The notes beneath the pieces were generated by a model that saw only the letters and a program-made list of their open reading frames with translations, was not told the DNA's origin and did no database searches. From positions 49,885 through 113,884 of the forward strand of contig JAQGDQ010000680.1 in the NCBI GenBank assembly GCA_030141605.1: a DNA stretch of 64,000 bases. Direction: 5' to 3'. The stretch's first letter is position 1. The number at the start of each line of letters is the position of its first letter. The position numbers were made by a program, and so were the translations under genes. This document shows, piece by piece, positions 35,101 through 47,800 of this stretch. Source of the stretch: Tubiluchus corallicola (taxonomy: Eukaryota; Priapulida; Priapulimorpha; Priapulimorphida; Tubiluchidae).

Positions 35101-35245
35101 CATTATCAGAAATTTTTTTTTCGGCAACTAAACTACTTTGACATATTGCAGTTACCATAATAATTTTTATAATAATTAATATCTGTGGCATCTTTTTGCA
35201 GAAGCTATGATGTACGTGGATGGAAAAAGACATTTTGAAAGTTAA
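23112..35245 (+). CDS. ACOT9: Acyl-CoA thioesterase 9, mitochondrial (11 exons recognised, N-terminus missing)
   Basis: ACOT9 hydrolyses acyl-CoAs to free acid and CoA in mitochondria using two hotdog folds. Exons: 23112-23150, 23603-23648, 24045-24223, 25488-25568, 28731-28911, 29243-29419, 29589-29676, 29798-29883, 32102-32189, 33520-33676 and 35202-35245, all with GT/AG ends and consistent phases. They give 387 residues (human about 439). Family landmarks in order are EVRDxM-like start, RFGRVMEDLDTMAG, SFVTALVDRI, GHVSWVGKTSM, FLMVARDP, then in the second fold ARWMEDTMLK, IYGKIFGGFLMRQAFELAW, VRAVDDILFKAPVEIGSLLF, VRVHAEV and PKTYAEAMMYVDGKRHF. The mitochondrial leader exon was not found; a 34-base candidate (22,9xx-23,0xx, AKLSYIETLLA) is in phase but unproven. 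About 20 residues between the second and third exons of the human protein have no counterpart. Introns hold gypsy, pogo-like and R-family repeats. Confidence 0.95.
25840..26290 (+). repeat. Dispersed repeat family R, copy 2
   Basis: Starts AAAGCACAAGAAACCCT and follows copy 1 through TTGAAGTTTTATATCACTTA, GCAGTAACACCGTATAAAAC, TTGAAACAAGTTTCGATAAC and GAGATTTAAAATGCAAACAA. It lacks an internal block of roughly 150 bases present in copy 1. It lies in the ACOT9 intron between 25569 and 28730. Confidence 0.75.
26556..28620 (-). pseudogene. Decayed Ty3/gypsy pol in an ACOT9 intron
   Basis: Minus-strand fragments follow polyprotein order from high to low coordinates. Reverse transcriptase is represented by a FQQLQLDDAW stretch, the YIDDILVA catalytic motif near 28440, and ADYNVKAKMGKCKFLQDGFV. 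An RNase H with EKPVAF, KLHLYCYGRKFTLVADHKPL and LGPKSS follows at 27670-27993. Integrase-like sequence around 27000-27330 comes next, and the usual C-terminal end with RCSEHIPKLVVKINL lies at 26556. Many stops and frameshifts separate them. No LTRs were recognised. The element lies antisense to ACOT9 and is inactive. Confidence 0.85.
30393..31137. mobile_element. Pogo/Tigger-like MITE in an ACOT9 intron
   Basis: The left end CAGTAGAATCTGCTTAATAAATCC pattern (first 20: CAGTAGAATCTGCTTAATAA) matches the inverted right end CAGTGACCGCCACTTAATGA. TA dinucleotides at both borders fit the Tc1/mariner-pogo target duplication. Further GGATTTATT / AATAAATCC motifs occur in both orientations inside. 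No transposase is encoded. Confidence 0.7.
31702..32075. repeat. Two-copy tandem duplication, about 197-bp unit
   Basis: AAGGAAAGATTGG, TTAGTTTTGTAGGTATTAAC, TTTACAAATTCTTAATTAAT and TTTTGCATTGTATAGTC occur in the same order from 31702 and again from 31899. The second copy ends just before the ACOT9 exon at 32102. Similarity is high, with about ten visible differences. Confidence 0.85.
34584..35005 (+). repeat. Dispersed repeat family R, copy 3
   Basis: AAAGCACAGGAAAACCCT, TTGAAATTTTAACGCCTACA, CAGCAACGCTGCATAGAACT, TCATTCGAAACAAGTTTAGA and AAGCCTTTCAAACAGGTTAG match copies 1 and 2 in order. It is in the last ACOT9 intron. Its interior keeps a block (GTGCTCACTGGGACC) that copy 1 has as GCGCACCCTGGAGAG and copy 2 lacks. 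Confidence 0.7.
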
Positions 35246-38200
35246 TCAAGGATCCTTAAATGTTGCATTATAGCCAAAACCTTTGGTCTATTTCATATAG
35301 CTAATTATGTGAAAGAAAGCTTACTTTACTCATTTTGGAATGTAATACACTTTTTGGTATAACGTGTTTGAAGCTTTTGAGGTGCAGTTTCATTACAACA
35401 TGAAATAGGTCTAACGTATCTGTTTTGCAGGAAGTTACACTACTGTATTTTTTAAAACGTCTTGTAAGGAGTTACTATTCTATTCTGTTAATCGAAAGAC
35501 ACAGAAAAGCAAGGACACAACATTACATTAAATGCTTGGGGAAGAGCGCATTCAGTGATCTCTGACTGAATTTAATCTGAATGTGATTTGCCAATGATGC
35601 TGAAAAAAATTATGAAAGAATTAAAAAAAAATGAGGCAGTCTTATAAAAAATATCGTCTCTTGCTGTCTTTCCTTTTCAAAGTGTGCCAATCACCTGATG
35701 CTTTTTTATACATATTGCTCCAGGCAAAGCCAATTCAGAGCCACCGAAATTCTTGCTTCTGTAATTCACACATACCAGTGCAATAATTATTATTTTCTCG
35801 TTATACCAATTTTACATTTTACAACTGTACTGCACACCATACCTTGGCAATTATGGATATCCCACAGACAGCTAGGTAACGAAATCGGTGTCGGGTAGGC
35901 CCGAATAACAAAAATCAACAATGGAAATGCTGAATCGTCTAGAAAGAATGAAAAACAGAAAAGCTCTACACATTGATTTATCATTTTCAAACTATATTGT
36001 AACTGTATTAGACCATTTCTGCACTCTAGATATTTACGAGAAGGAGACATGATTAGAAAAATTTCATTTAAAAAATTATTTGGATGCCTATAAGTTACAT
36101 GTAGCAATATTTATTAGTAATATTTACAAAGCTTTGATTTATAAATACAAACAGCTGTTACTGACAAAGTTTTCATATAACACAAAGCACATATATCACA
36201 GAAATGTGTTACATGAATCTATGATTGAACACATATGACACAATCATTTGGACAATAAACTAGTTGAATCTTAAAATGCTGTTCTACTACTAACAAAAGA
36301 AATATTTGTGTAAGAATGGCACAATATTTTAGTACATGATTCTTAGATTAACTTCTATATAAATCATAGCAAATACAAAAAATGCAGTCATAGCAAATAA
36401 CAGAGGTATTATGGGCAATGAAACTAATTAATTTTGCAGTATTTACTAATCCAAAGAAGAAGAAAGTGTGCGAGATTTCACATTGTAGTATTTAAAATGC
36501 TGAAACTTTATCAAAGCAAAAATTTACAGAAACATAGTTCTGTAAATTATTAAAACGTAGTTATTTCTTAGATTTTAAAAGAACAGATTCATATACACAT
36601 TTAAAATTTTAAAATACATTTTTTGGAGCAAATTGTTTTTGCAAATGTTAAGAGTAAGGAACCTACTTTTAGAAACACAATTTCAGAACAATCTAGTGAC
36701 CCTTGGCTCTTAATTTTTATACAATTTAAATGTGTAAATGGTCACATGGTAAGATCTCAATTACAAGCGAAGTCATTTCACCGAAGATAGACCACAATGC
36801 TCTTAATACTGAACACATTTACCCGAGTGTGTTTAACTTTTACAGTGGAAAGTAGTCTCACTCAGTACGTCACATTACAACAACAAATAAAATCATAAAA
36901 TGAAGTCGCTACACTTCAACTAGACACCCTGCACTAGCAGCAAGTACATTTGTCACAAAAATGTCTACATAGAAAATAAAACAACAATGACACATACACA
37001 TTACATAAAAAATTGTCCAGTCAACGAAAAATTAAACTATATACTTCAAAAATTATGTACAGCAAATATTACATAGTAGAAAACAAAATGCACATTACGC
37101 AAAATAAACATTGACGGCAGTGTTTAAAATGTGTGCTTGCACAGCAAAATGTCTTTAAGTCAGAAATTAAGCTTTTCTAGCTATTATCCAAATCTCAACA
37201 TCATGAGGATCAGTTTGATAACAACTTATCGCTCTATGTCATTTCTAGGGTGCACGTTGAAGTTGAGTGCACACCGTCTACAGAAAAAATCTCTGTTAAA
37301 GTTTGTCATTGTTTTTGTCGCATTTCCACAAAAACACTTGTTTAAATCCAATAGATCGCTCTTCCAGACTAGCTTGGCAAGAGAAAAAATCGCAAGCGAA
37401 ATGACTGCTTCCATGAGCTACTATTAGAGTTTGAAAATACGAGTTTTTACCAATTGCATGGCTACTTTATTGGCAGAGAAGCCACGTGGGTAAGGCATTA
37501 TAAATTTAATTTTTAGCATTTTTAACATAAAGGTCCAATGTATTTAGCACTTGTTTTTGAAAAAACAAAAAACTGATATTGGACCAAATTTTTAATGCAT
37601 TCTACTTTGATCATAACATAGTTTTAACTATGCCAACTTATAGACCGTTTTGGTATGCACGCACCCAAATATTGAGGCTTCTGTGAAATAGTCATTCACT
37701 ATACAGTAGTTGAGGCACTTTTATACAAAGTATTTATGTTAATAACTGCCCATGGCAACTCACAGCCAAATTAATTTTTCCACCTTCGAAGCTTGCATGT
37801 GTCACATAGTCTAAACTTTTTTGTCTGTCTTTACAATGATAGCACAATGCAGCGTTAATAAGCACAAAACATTTCTTCAGTGTTTTGAATCATTGCTCAC
37901 TGACTACTGAAAAATTCATCAAATATGTTACACTTGCTATATAAAATGTCACCAAATTGACTCAGACACAGCTGGCTTACCTCTAGTGCTTATCTTGCTT
38001 GTTAAACATATAGATTGAGCAATGGCAATACAAATGTGATTGTGTAGATATGGCTATTCACACGTATGTTCTGCTGTATGACTAGCCCAAAATTAAACGT
38101 CTAAAAGACAGCATCTTTTCTCTTTATTCCATGACTGTAGTTGACAGCACTATTTCTAGTGCAATCAGCTATAACCAACAAAGCTTAGCAAGTACATCAT

Positions 38201-38748
38201 ATTTGTAATTGTCAATCATGTTATCAGGTTTCTCACAGCTTGTCTTCATCCAGAATACTGTAACTCCGTAGTAGAGTAAAATTTAAAAATTCACTAGTCA
38301 TCTAGTTTCAGATAAAACATGCTATTCTAATGCAACATGATTAGGAAACAAAAACGTCACGACATCACTTTGAAAGTGTCTGAAAGTGCCTTGCATCAGT
38401 ATATAAAAGGTTTGGTCAAAGTTAAAATTGGTCCTTCTAGGTGGAACTCCTGATTTTATAAGGAATGTTTTTGAACTTCAACACTCAAAAAGTATGTCTT
38501 GTTTATTGACCATGTGTTCATGACTGTAATTAGATTTCAGTTTTTACACTTGAACAATGGCCTGTTTGTTAAACAATAAGAATGCTTAATAATACACACA
38601 ATGTTGCCTGTTTAATCATAGGCTTTGAAATGCATTATGGTCCATCACTTGCTAAATGGTTTCAAGTGTTTGTTTCATCTACCACTTGTTAAATAATTTT
38701 CGGAGAGTATGGCAGCCTTTGGACCAAATAAGAAACAATCATTGCACA
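35246..38748. other. Convergent intergenic/3'-UTR region between ACOT9 and integrin alpha
   Basis: Both neighbours end here. Candidate polyadenylation hexamers are AATAAA at 36254-36259 on plus (ACOT9; ATTAAA near 35526 is nearer) and TTTATT at 38123-38128, which is AATAAA on minus for the integrin transcript. A 62-codon minus-strand frame at 37226-37414 is listed separately. No other coding signal is seen. Confidence 0.5.
37226..37414 (-). CDS. Small ORF with paired cysteines, unidentified
   Basis: A complete ATG-to-stop frame of 62 codons on the strand of the integrin gene, downstream of its stop codon. It carries a CFC...CRRC arrangement (LNKCFCGNATK, then DFFCRRCALNF) that resembles a small zinc-ribbon spacing. 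In-frame stops lie directly upstream of the ATG. It may be chance within a long integrin 3' UTR. I recognise no family. Confidence 0.15.
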   Translation of the reverse strand: MEAVISLAIFSLAKLVWKSDLLDLNKCFCGNATKTMTNFNRDFFCRRCALNFNVHPRNDIER

Positions 38749-38829
38749 CTACAACTCATCACCATACAACTTTTTCTTCTCCATTGTAGCTGTCATTTCC
38801 TCTGGCCTCGTTCGTTTGAAAAAACCAGC
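38749..38829 (-). CDS. Integrin alpha cytoplasmic-tail exon
   Basis: This 81-base exon (acceptor TTTTAG, phase 0) encodes [20 protein letters not shown] plus six further residues and a TAG stop. GFFKR is the membrane-proximal motif that binds the beta-tail salt bridge and talin-regulatory partners in integrin alpha chains. The residue before it is alanine after Cys-Trp, where most alpha chains have K-x (e.g. WKxGFFKR). The tail is short and ends KLYGDEL. It is too short to show up as a long ORF but joins exactly to the membrane exon. Confidence 0.93.
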   Translation of the reverse strand, partial: AGFFKRTRPEEMTATMEKKKLYGDEL

Positions 38830-41800
38830 CTAAAAGAAATAATTGTTTGTATAGTACGAAAAAGGTTCAAAGATGGAACAAATTTACTCATGAGAGCAAG
38901 TAGTAATCGCCAGAATATAATGTTAAAGAAAGGTCTGTCTGTATTTTCCTTCACTAATATAATTTGATAGGTATTCAGTTATGTAGTAAAAGCAACTTTA
39001 CTAATATTTGCTCTAAGCAAACTATATGACAATTTGAAAATTAGTTTTTCTGCTTATACACCAGGCTACGAAATAGCTCAAGGAAATCTTAAGTCCCTAA
39101 CAAACATGACTTTGAATGTAAATTTTGAACCTTCATCAAGCATACTTCTGTATGGATCCATAAGTTTTTTACCATAGACTTGATATGTTGACTCATCCTA
39201 GTACTAGCCAATACCCCCTTAATGTGGCATAACGTTTTCAAAACGTTTTGAGCAAAATGTTTTTGCTAAACCATTTTCAAAATGGTTTGAGTGTTCACAC
39301 AGTCACTGGGCAAACCGTTTTTAAAGAAAAAGAAGATGCATTGCTAACATTATGCTGCAAAGAAATTTAGTGGAAAACGGGTTTAAACTACACTCACAAC
39401 TTGGTTTGCCGGACAAAAGCGAGGAGACGTCCGTCCGAATTTGCCAATTGTCCATATTTGCCTATACTAAGCGAATACGGTAGGCACCGTGTATTAGACC
39501 CAGTAATGTAGAATCAATCGCCTAATTGTCTCAAAAAGGTCTGGTACGGGCTGCTCCCATGCAAAAGCATGTAAAAACTGTCGGCAAATGACTCCAATAA
39601 CTCCGCATGATTGATTCTATATTTTTATATATAGAGATAGACACGTGATTACACTGATGTAATGATGTAAACAAAGTGACGGCCCGTCAACTAGCGATCA
39701 GCTTATGAAACAACAGACTGTTCATGCAGGATTTTTAATGGTCCAGATCTTGTCCGATTCTCCTGATATCAGCAAAAGCAAGGTCCGGTAAGCCGAGATA
39801 TGAGTGTATCTCACAAATTGGTGTCAAACATTTGGAGACATTTTGGACTATCACGTGAACACTCAAATCATTTTTAAAATGTTGATATTTGCTGTGTGAA
39901 AGGTAGACGACCTGCGATACTTAGCAGGATTTGCTATCATTAGTACCATCTGTTTGTAATACTCACCCAGCAAAGTATTAGAATTATAACAAGTAATAAT
40001 AACACTCCAGCAACTATAGACACAATAATAATCCATAGGGGGAATGCTTGTTCTATTTCTACACGGAGAGCATCAGGATAAGCTTTAGTTACTGCCTAAA
40101 AATACAATAATTTTCCAGATTAATTTAGGTCCTCCATAAGTACATACTAAACTGAGGTGAAGTAAGTAAACATTATCGTGCAAATTGCTTTTTAACTCTT
40201 TGACATTTTTCAACTGTAACTATTACATAATATAAAATATCAGTTAAAACAACCTTTCAGAAATTACTTACCAAAGCATAGTCATTACTTGTGTTTTGCT
40301 CTACATTTAGCGAAGGGTCTATTGTTACATTAGCTCTGGATATTATTTTCACATAATCTACCGAACTGTAATCCTGAAAAAAGAAATGCAATTAATCAAA
40401 GGTGCAGCCTCAATAAAGAAAATTAGATTAAGATTTATCAAGGAAAAAATTACATGAAAAATTTTGTTTAGCTAAATTACAATTATGAAAGCATTCAATG
40501 GTCTGTCATGCTAACAAAACTCTCTTCATACTTGATAAAAAAGCTAGTTTCAAAACACTAATAATTTGCACTTTGCAAATAATGCAGCAAACAAAAATAA
40601 AGAATTAAGACATACTTGTATAAAAGTACTATTCCATAGCCGGGCACGGATAGTAATTTTGGCACTTTCTCGGAAGCCCAACTCTCCAATATTGCACACA
40701 AATGTGAAGCACTTGGCCGTTCCGAGTTGGCAGTCCTACAAAGTAATAAATAAAAAATAACTTCACTTTGAAATGGTCAACAGAAGTGTTAAGAGTCTTC
40801 AATAACTATCTACTGGGTTAAGGTCTCAACTTACTTTGATACTGTATTCAATTGTATAAAGGGCAACTGAAGCAAGTATGAACGTTTAAAGTTCCAAAAC
40901 GATTGGCAAACAAAAAATGAGCAGTTATGAACTTACCATTGTGACCACCTTATCAGAAGATTTTTTGTCTACGATTTCAGAAGCTTCACGTTTACGGCGC
41001 TTCCTCATTGCACTTTCTCCCGTATCATGAATGCCTAAATTGTTTAAATCTTCTACCGACTGATTGTCCTCCTTTGGTTCTCTTAATCTTAATCTTGCTT
41101 GTGTCAACTAGCAACATAAGACGTGATTGTTATGAATTGGTAACAAGTTTATGAATCCACTGAGCAATTTTGGACCAATGCATAAAAAGATAGATAACTA
41201 ATTTCATGCTTAAATTTCCTCATTGAAGCTACTATTCTTTGATAAAATGCATCATACATTATAACAAATTATTTAATGCAACTACTGTAATGTCAAAGTG
41301 AAAAACCATACATGCCCGTAGAAAAGTAAGAAGAGTGAATATATTAGAAAGGTGAAAGAAACTTACTTCTGTTGCTGGCGAAACAGTTGTTGCTAAGGCT
41401 GCATGCGATTTAGGATTTATCTGAGTTAGCATAAAAGAAACAAACGAACTATATTAGTAAGATAGTTTTAAAAAAATAAGTGTTACAACTTAAGATGATT
41501 TGAAGTGATTTTCTTTATATATTTTGTAAAATAGCTAAAGTAAGGTAAAAACAGGTAAAAGTAAAATTTTAACAAATTCAAAACATTGATAGCTACTGCA
41601 TTTATTCTTTAGTGTTATTTTTCACCACATGCACAAAATTAGAAAAACCATCTAAGTGACTCCGCCACTTATTAGAAATAGAAAATGGTATTAGAACCAA
41701 GATAAATCAAGATAACCTGTTTACCCGGACATTTAGGGGATTTACATACGCTTTGTCCACTATACATTCGCCAGGTCCAGCTACCTGCAATACAACAAAC

Positions 41801-44800
41801 ATTATTTGCACACGAGTTTTATATTATAACATAGTTAAAAATGAACTTCAACACCCAAATATTTTTGAAATAAATAATGCAAAAAAACATAATACAGAAT
41901 TTTTTAAGTGCAAAAGTTTCGAGTGATCAAAAAGTTCGAAATTAAGTAATAATGCCATAGCTCCCAAAATGGCGATTTTCCATAAAGGTTTAGACACCAA
42001 AATCCCTAAGCTGGCACTGTTTTGCATTTCCTTATAATAATACCAGCCGAATAATGAAAAATATAGCAGCTTCTGTACGTGAGCCAAATAATTTTGATTG
42101 AATTGACTGATAAAAGGTTTTGCTTTTAAAGCAGGGCTACATTTTAACTTTTGTGTTGAAAAACATTAAATCTCGCAGAAATTTTGTCCAACCATTAGCT
42201 GTTAGTAAACACAGTACATGCCTGCGGTTGCAATGGGAACTGCGACATCTATTAGAAATTACTTGTCATGTCTATAAACGACAGTTAACAATCATTTATG
42301 TATGTCTACATGATTTCCCTATAAAGGAGCTCTAATATGAAGTATAAAGTCTTTGGTTGCGAGATGCAAGAATTTCAAGGTGACTAAAGTTTTGTTTCCT
42401 ATTTTCGGCAAATCTGTGGGAAAGACATGCTAAAACTGTTAAAACCAATAATCTATAATCTGTAATCATTTACTGTCATCTACAATTATGTAAAAATATA
42501 TTACGAGCACACAACTTTCTTTGGCATTTTCCGCAAATCCTGAATTTTGAAAGTTTACCAACAGTATCAAATTCTAATTTCCTTGTATAACACACATAAT
42601 GTAAGCCACACGGGCATATTTAACAATAAGGCTAACTAGGCTACATTAGTCTGAAGTGCCAGATTTTAAGGGCCTCCTCAGAAAATGCATATACCTTCAT
42701 ATTCAAATAAGTGCATATTTTAAAACACGCCGTGCCAAGTTACTGAGTCCGTTTTTATATACACCCATATAACATAAATGGTACATGCCTACTTAGATAT
42801 AAGTTCTACACAAATATATGTAATTAACAGTTACTGCGTAGGTAGTAGAGTTATTATACAGCACACAAGTAATTTCATATTGTGTTTCGCATATAATCGA
42901 CCATAAATTCATAACAGAAACGGATGAGATTGATCTAGCAGTCTAGGGGGTAGTATTATCTTTACACACTCCAAGATACAGCTCCAATAGGGCTACTTCC
43001 ATGGTTTTTGAATCATAGGCTCACTTGATTGATAACTTCTGGATGAGATAGTTTAGTTTAAACATAATTCATTATAGGATTAGATCAGACCGTTTGAACA
43101 ACATGATTAGGATCCTCACCACAACAAACTATATACTCTATTTACAAAAACATTTATAGTAAGAATTGACTATACCAACATAAGCTGACAAGTTTTACTA
43201 CAAGATTAGTTAATGGTTGGATGAGTTAATGACTGTTTTCACTTTTATTAATAATTTAACAATAGAAGCAGGCTATTTATGTCAAATTTGTTCAGTTATC
43301 AAGAACTCATGATAATGAGGAGCTGGTTTATTTATGTGGATTTTTCATTCTGCAAACTGCTTGTTATTGAATCAGTCCCTATCTCAATCAACATGATTAT
43401 AGAGGCCGAAAATGCTTTAGTGCAAGGTTGAAATCAGACAGTAGAAAAAAATAGATTTTATTCGAAATAAATAAGTAAATTTCATTCAAGTTGAGAAAGA
43501 AAAAGTTCGATTCAATTCGAATTTGAGTTTTTTTAAATTTTGCACTATACCAATTAATATTCAAGAAATCAGGAAAGCATTTGTTCTATATTTCGCAACA
43601 ACTGAAGTCACAAATACAAAATCTGCAAACTTAGTGGCACCATTTTTAGTATTCTTATAACAATAATAATTACTAACCTCCGGAACTTCAAGCATGTACA
43701 ACAAATATTTTCCATGCTCCCTGTTATTTTCTACTTCATACGGCCAAGAAACCACAACTTGTAGCTTGTCTATTCTACCTGTACCATTATTCACAACCTG
43801 AAAAAATTACACTTTAATACAACAATTCAAATAAATTATTGAAATTAGGCCCCATGTTTTTGGGGAAAAAATAGCATTATTATCTTTACACTGAAGGCAG
43901 CAATAGTTCCTAGAAAAAAAAACAGTATTTACAAACTGTTTACATATTTACCTACCACATAATTATGTGCAACTAAACTTCCTATCTCTTCTTCTTGCTT
44001 CATTGCAAATGCTCCAACAACATCACCACCAAATAGTACCTGATCCTTTGGATACGTTGAGCTAAACATTAAAGAAAAGTAATTGATTGAATGATAATGA
44101 GGAAACAACTGGAGCTGCTTTCTCCAGCTCTATGTAAATCCCGTAAGACCACAGAAAACCATATGAGTAAAGCTGGCCTTAGAAGGTGCGGGGCCCTACT
44201 GGAAACAATTTTGGTAAGCCTTAGGTCCCCAGCTATGGTCTGTTGGATTACAAAAATGTACCATTATAGGCTTTATATTTCTGTAACAGAATGGAAAGCA
44301 ATTAAAACATGTGAAAACCCCAATTGTTTTAATAAAAATGGTTTACTAAAGATATCTAATTATTTTTTATTCTGAAAATAATGAAACTGCAATGAACAGA
44401 CCTCATAACGACATTGATATAACGCACGATTTTTGCTTAACGGTTCAGTTTAAATATATTTATTTTACTATCTATAAATAAATAAACAGCGCTAAGTTAC
44501 ACAAACATACGTTGTAGGACATTTTGCTCATTTATTTGTATGATCTATGACACATTATATCTTTGTTTTTTCTATTAATGTGAAATTCTAGCGACACTTA
44601 TATCACTCAATAAACTTAATAATTAAAACAAATCGACAATCTGTCCCTTATCATAATATTGTTTACATTCAGACTTGTTCTAGCTGCTTAACTTATTTGT
44701 GTGGAACACCCCCTCCTGCTGCCAATTAGTCTGTTATAACAAGGGTTTAATGTACCTGTAGTTACTGCTATCAAAAATTGGTAGCAATCACATTTGCATT

Positions 44801-47800
44801 GTATTATTGTATATACACGTAGAACAAAAAGTAGGTTAATCTACTCTCTACTGCAAAACTCTCAGAAGCATGAGACTTGTTTGGAGAAATCAGTCCAATC
44901 AGAAACAAGAAATTCAATTTTCAGATATTTCACAGGTAATATGTAGCATATTATGTTGCCAATCAGCACAATTCATGAACGCTTCTACAATCAAGGGAAC
45001 TACATCTCATGCACAAAATGATATTACTGCAAATCATTACCCTTCAATCAGTATTTCTGCCCGTATGATTACTTTAGCTTCTAAGTGAAGCACATTGTCC
45101 TTAGGATTAATTTCCTTGCTGGATGTAGTCGCAACTATACTAATGTTGAGCAACTTTGCTGTAGCTGGAATGTTAGCAGTGTCCACGTCAAATTTTAATT
45201 CCGCTTTACCATTCTTTTTAAAAGGATTGCCAAGTTCACATACTGCTGAGTTGTTAATGCTCTTACACACCTCCGTTCCAGACTAAAATATAGAATAAAT
45301 AGTATGTCACATTTAAAGTAAAAAAACACATTAGTGGTTTGCTTTTACCAATATACAACATACACACTGCGACAGATAATGCCCATGCATACTAGATAGG
45401 CATCAGCAACAAAATCAGTTTCATACCGTGTTATCTGCATATTATCTGTGTTACACGAATGTTGTACTTTCAAAAACTAAATGTACCATTTCATATACCA
45501 TCAGTCATACAGAATTCAAATTCAAAATTATACAGTATTTTTCCTGAAATTTTTTTATTGTAAAATAATAATAAAAGTTATACAATTTTCTTCCTGGGAT
45601 CAAACAGTAGAAAGAATGTGCAAAAATTTGCAAAACAATAAAACTATTAACTACCAGAGGTACATGTCTATGACAAGTTCCACAGTATAGCACTAAATTA
45701 ATTTCAACATTTGTAGAAAATACACAGAAACTATAATTATGTTGACATACATTAAAAATAAATGAATCTATGAAATCTGGAAAGCTGACTGTCACTTCAG
45801 TTTCGTAAGCTGGTTCTCCTCTGTTATATATCATTACTGTCACCATTAATTGCTCTCTCTCTCCAAGCACTAAAATGGGGCGACCAGGTGCACTAAAACA
45901 AGAATATGAAGAACACATAAATGAAGAACAAAGTATATGTTATCAATAAATTTAAGAAGTAATACAATATCTTGCATAAGTCCCAAGAGCATTATAAATC
46001 AGTTGCAACATAAAAAATTAAGTTCTGTTAATATTTCTTACGAAGGTAAATCAAAACTGCCTTCTACACTGAGGTCACTGTGACACTGCTCATCGCTGCC
46101 ACAATCTTTTAAAAACTCCACCTGTGAAACAAAAAACAATTAACATCCAATAAACACCATTGACAGTAAAAAGTATATCTAGAGAAAATAGTGCTTATGA
46201 AATAATAATGAAATGTGAGATACAGTATTAGGAATAAGAAAGTACATGAGTTAAAGTTTACTAAAATTTACATCCTGCAGCCCAACAAGTGCTAAAAGCT
46301 ATCTTTAATTTCATGAACTAGTTTCTTAGAACTGAAGTAATTAAATTTCAATTTGAACAGCAGATGCTAATCATAAAACTAACAAGGATATAACAAAAAA
46401 GCGGTCTTTTATTAAAAAAAGCAGTAATAAAAGATTAGTAAATACGAAACCACGGATTCAATCAATAAACTGGGCTGAGATTGCTGTGATAAGGGAAGAT
46501 GCTATCAGGCATTAAACGGTTTTTGGCAACGCGTCAGAAAACCAGCTTGTTTTGACTTTAGCAAAAATGTTCATTTCTGTCACCACTGTTACATATCAAA
46601 GTTATAATTATAGCAAAGTGAAGTGCACAACAGAAAGTGCATAGCAAAATATTATTGTTACCAGAATGATGTATTTTCTATCGTCCATATGCAATATATT
46701 GAAAATATGATCTCTGCCATTGTATACTAAAACACACATTATCAACTAATTACCTTAAACTCAGACTCGATACTTTCTTTCCCCAGGATTGGGTAGTCAT
46801 CCATGCTTGGTAATGGCTCGTATGGTTGAGGCATTTCTGGTGTGTCAACCACAAGTTCATTTGTAACAGTAAATTTGATAGGGTTGAGAATATCCCTTGA
46901 TTCAGACTATAAAAATAAAAGAGAAACTTCATTCCATGCCCTAATATGCCGATAAGCTAGTAAATTATTTGACAGTGAAACGGGACCTAAATTTAACATA
47001 CTAATTACCTTTAGGTAAACAGTTTCTTCATTTCCACACACAAGTCGATTGGCTTTTTGCCTGTAAAGAGTAATTTCCCTTGTTACTTTCCACTGTGGAT
47101 CTCCAACATTTTTAAAGTAAACTCGCTTCAAGAAATCATTCATCTTCATGGAGTCCGCTACTATCTCATATTTCATGCGAAGTCGTGTATTAAACCGTGC
47201 TGGTTTTGCATTGTATTTGAAGCAAGGAGTAAATGTGAAGCTGCAATAAAAATCGACATACATTAACTTTATAAAAACTCAAAACTGCTCTGTTTGAGAA
47301 GCACACAGAAAACACAATTATTTTACATCTCACAAAGATTATTTTAGTCTTCATAGTTACTATCAATATGCATGGGAATTTGAATTTGTGAAGCAACAAC
47401 ACAGAAATAAGTAAATGATGTAAAGTTTGACCAATACCATGCATGTGACACATGCAAATCGTTTTTAGTAAATCTTTTCCAGCTTATTTTTTCTTTTAAA
47501 TATTCCTTAGATATTTAATTCCAATTATATAGTTCTTTTTCGCTCTCTATGTTCGCTTTCATCACTCTTAAATCTGATGTACAGCTGTAGTATAAAGAAT
47601 GGAAATAAATAACACTGAATTGCTCGATAATTATAAGGTTAGGGAAAAACATCAATGTTAAGAGAATCGTATTTACCATAGTCGGTTAGAACCATCATCA
47701 CAGTTTCGCTTGGTGGGGTCGATCGCTTTGACTAATCCCTTGATTTCAGTTGTCAAGTGAATGACTGGTCTTGCCCTGTTAGCAGTAAAAATGTGTGAAT

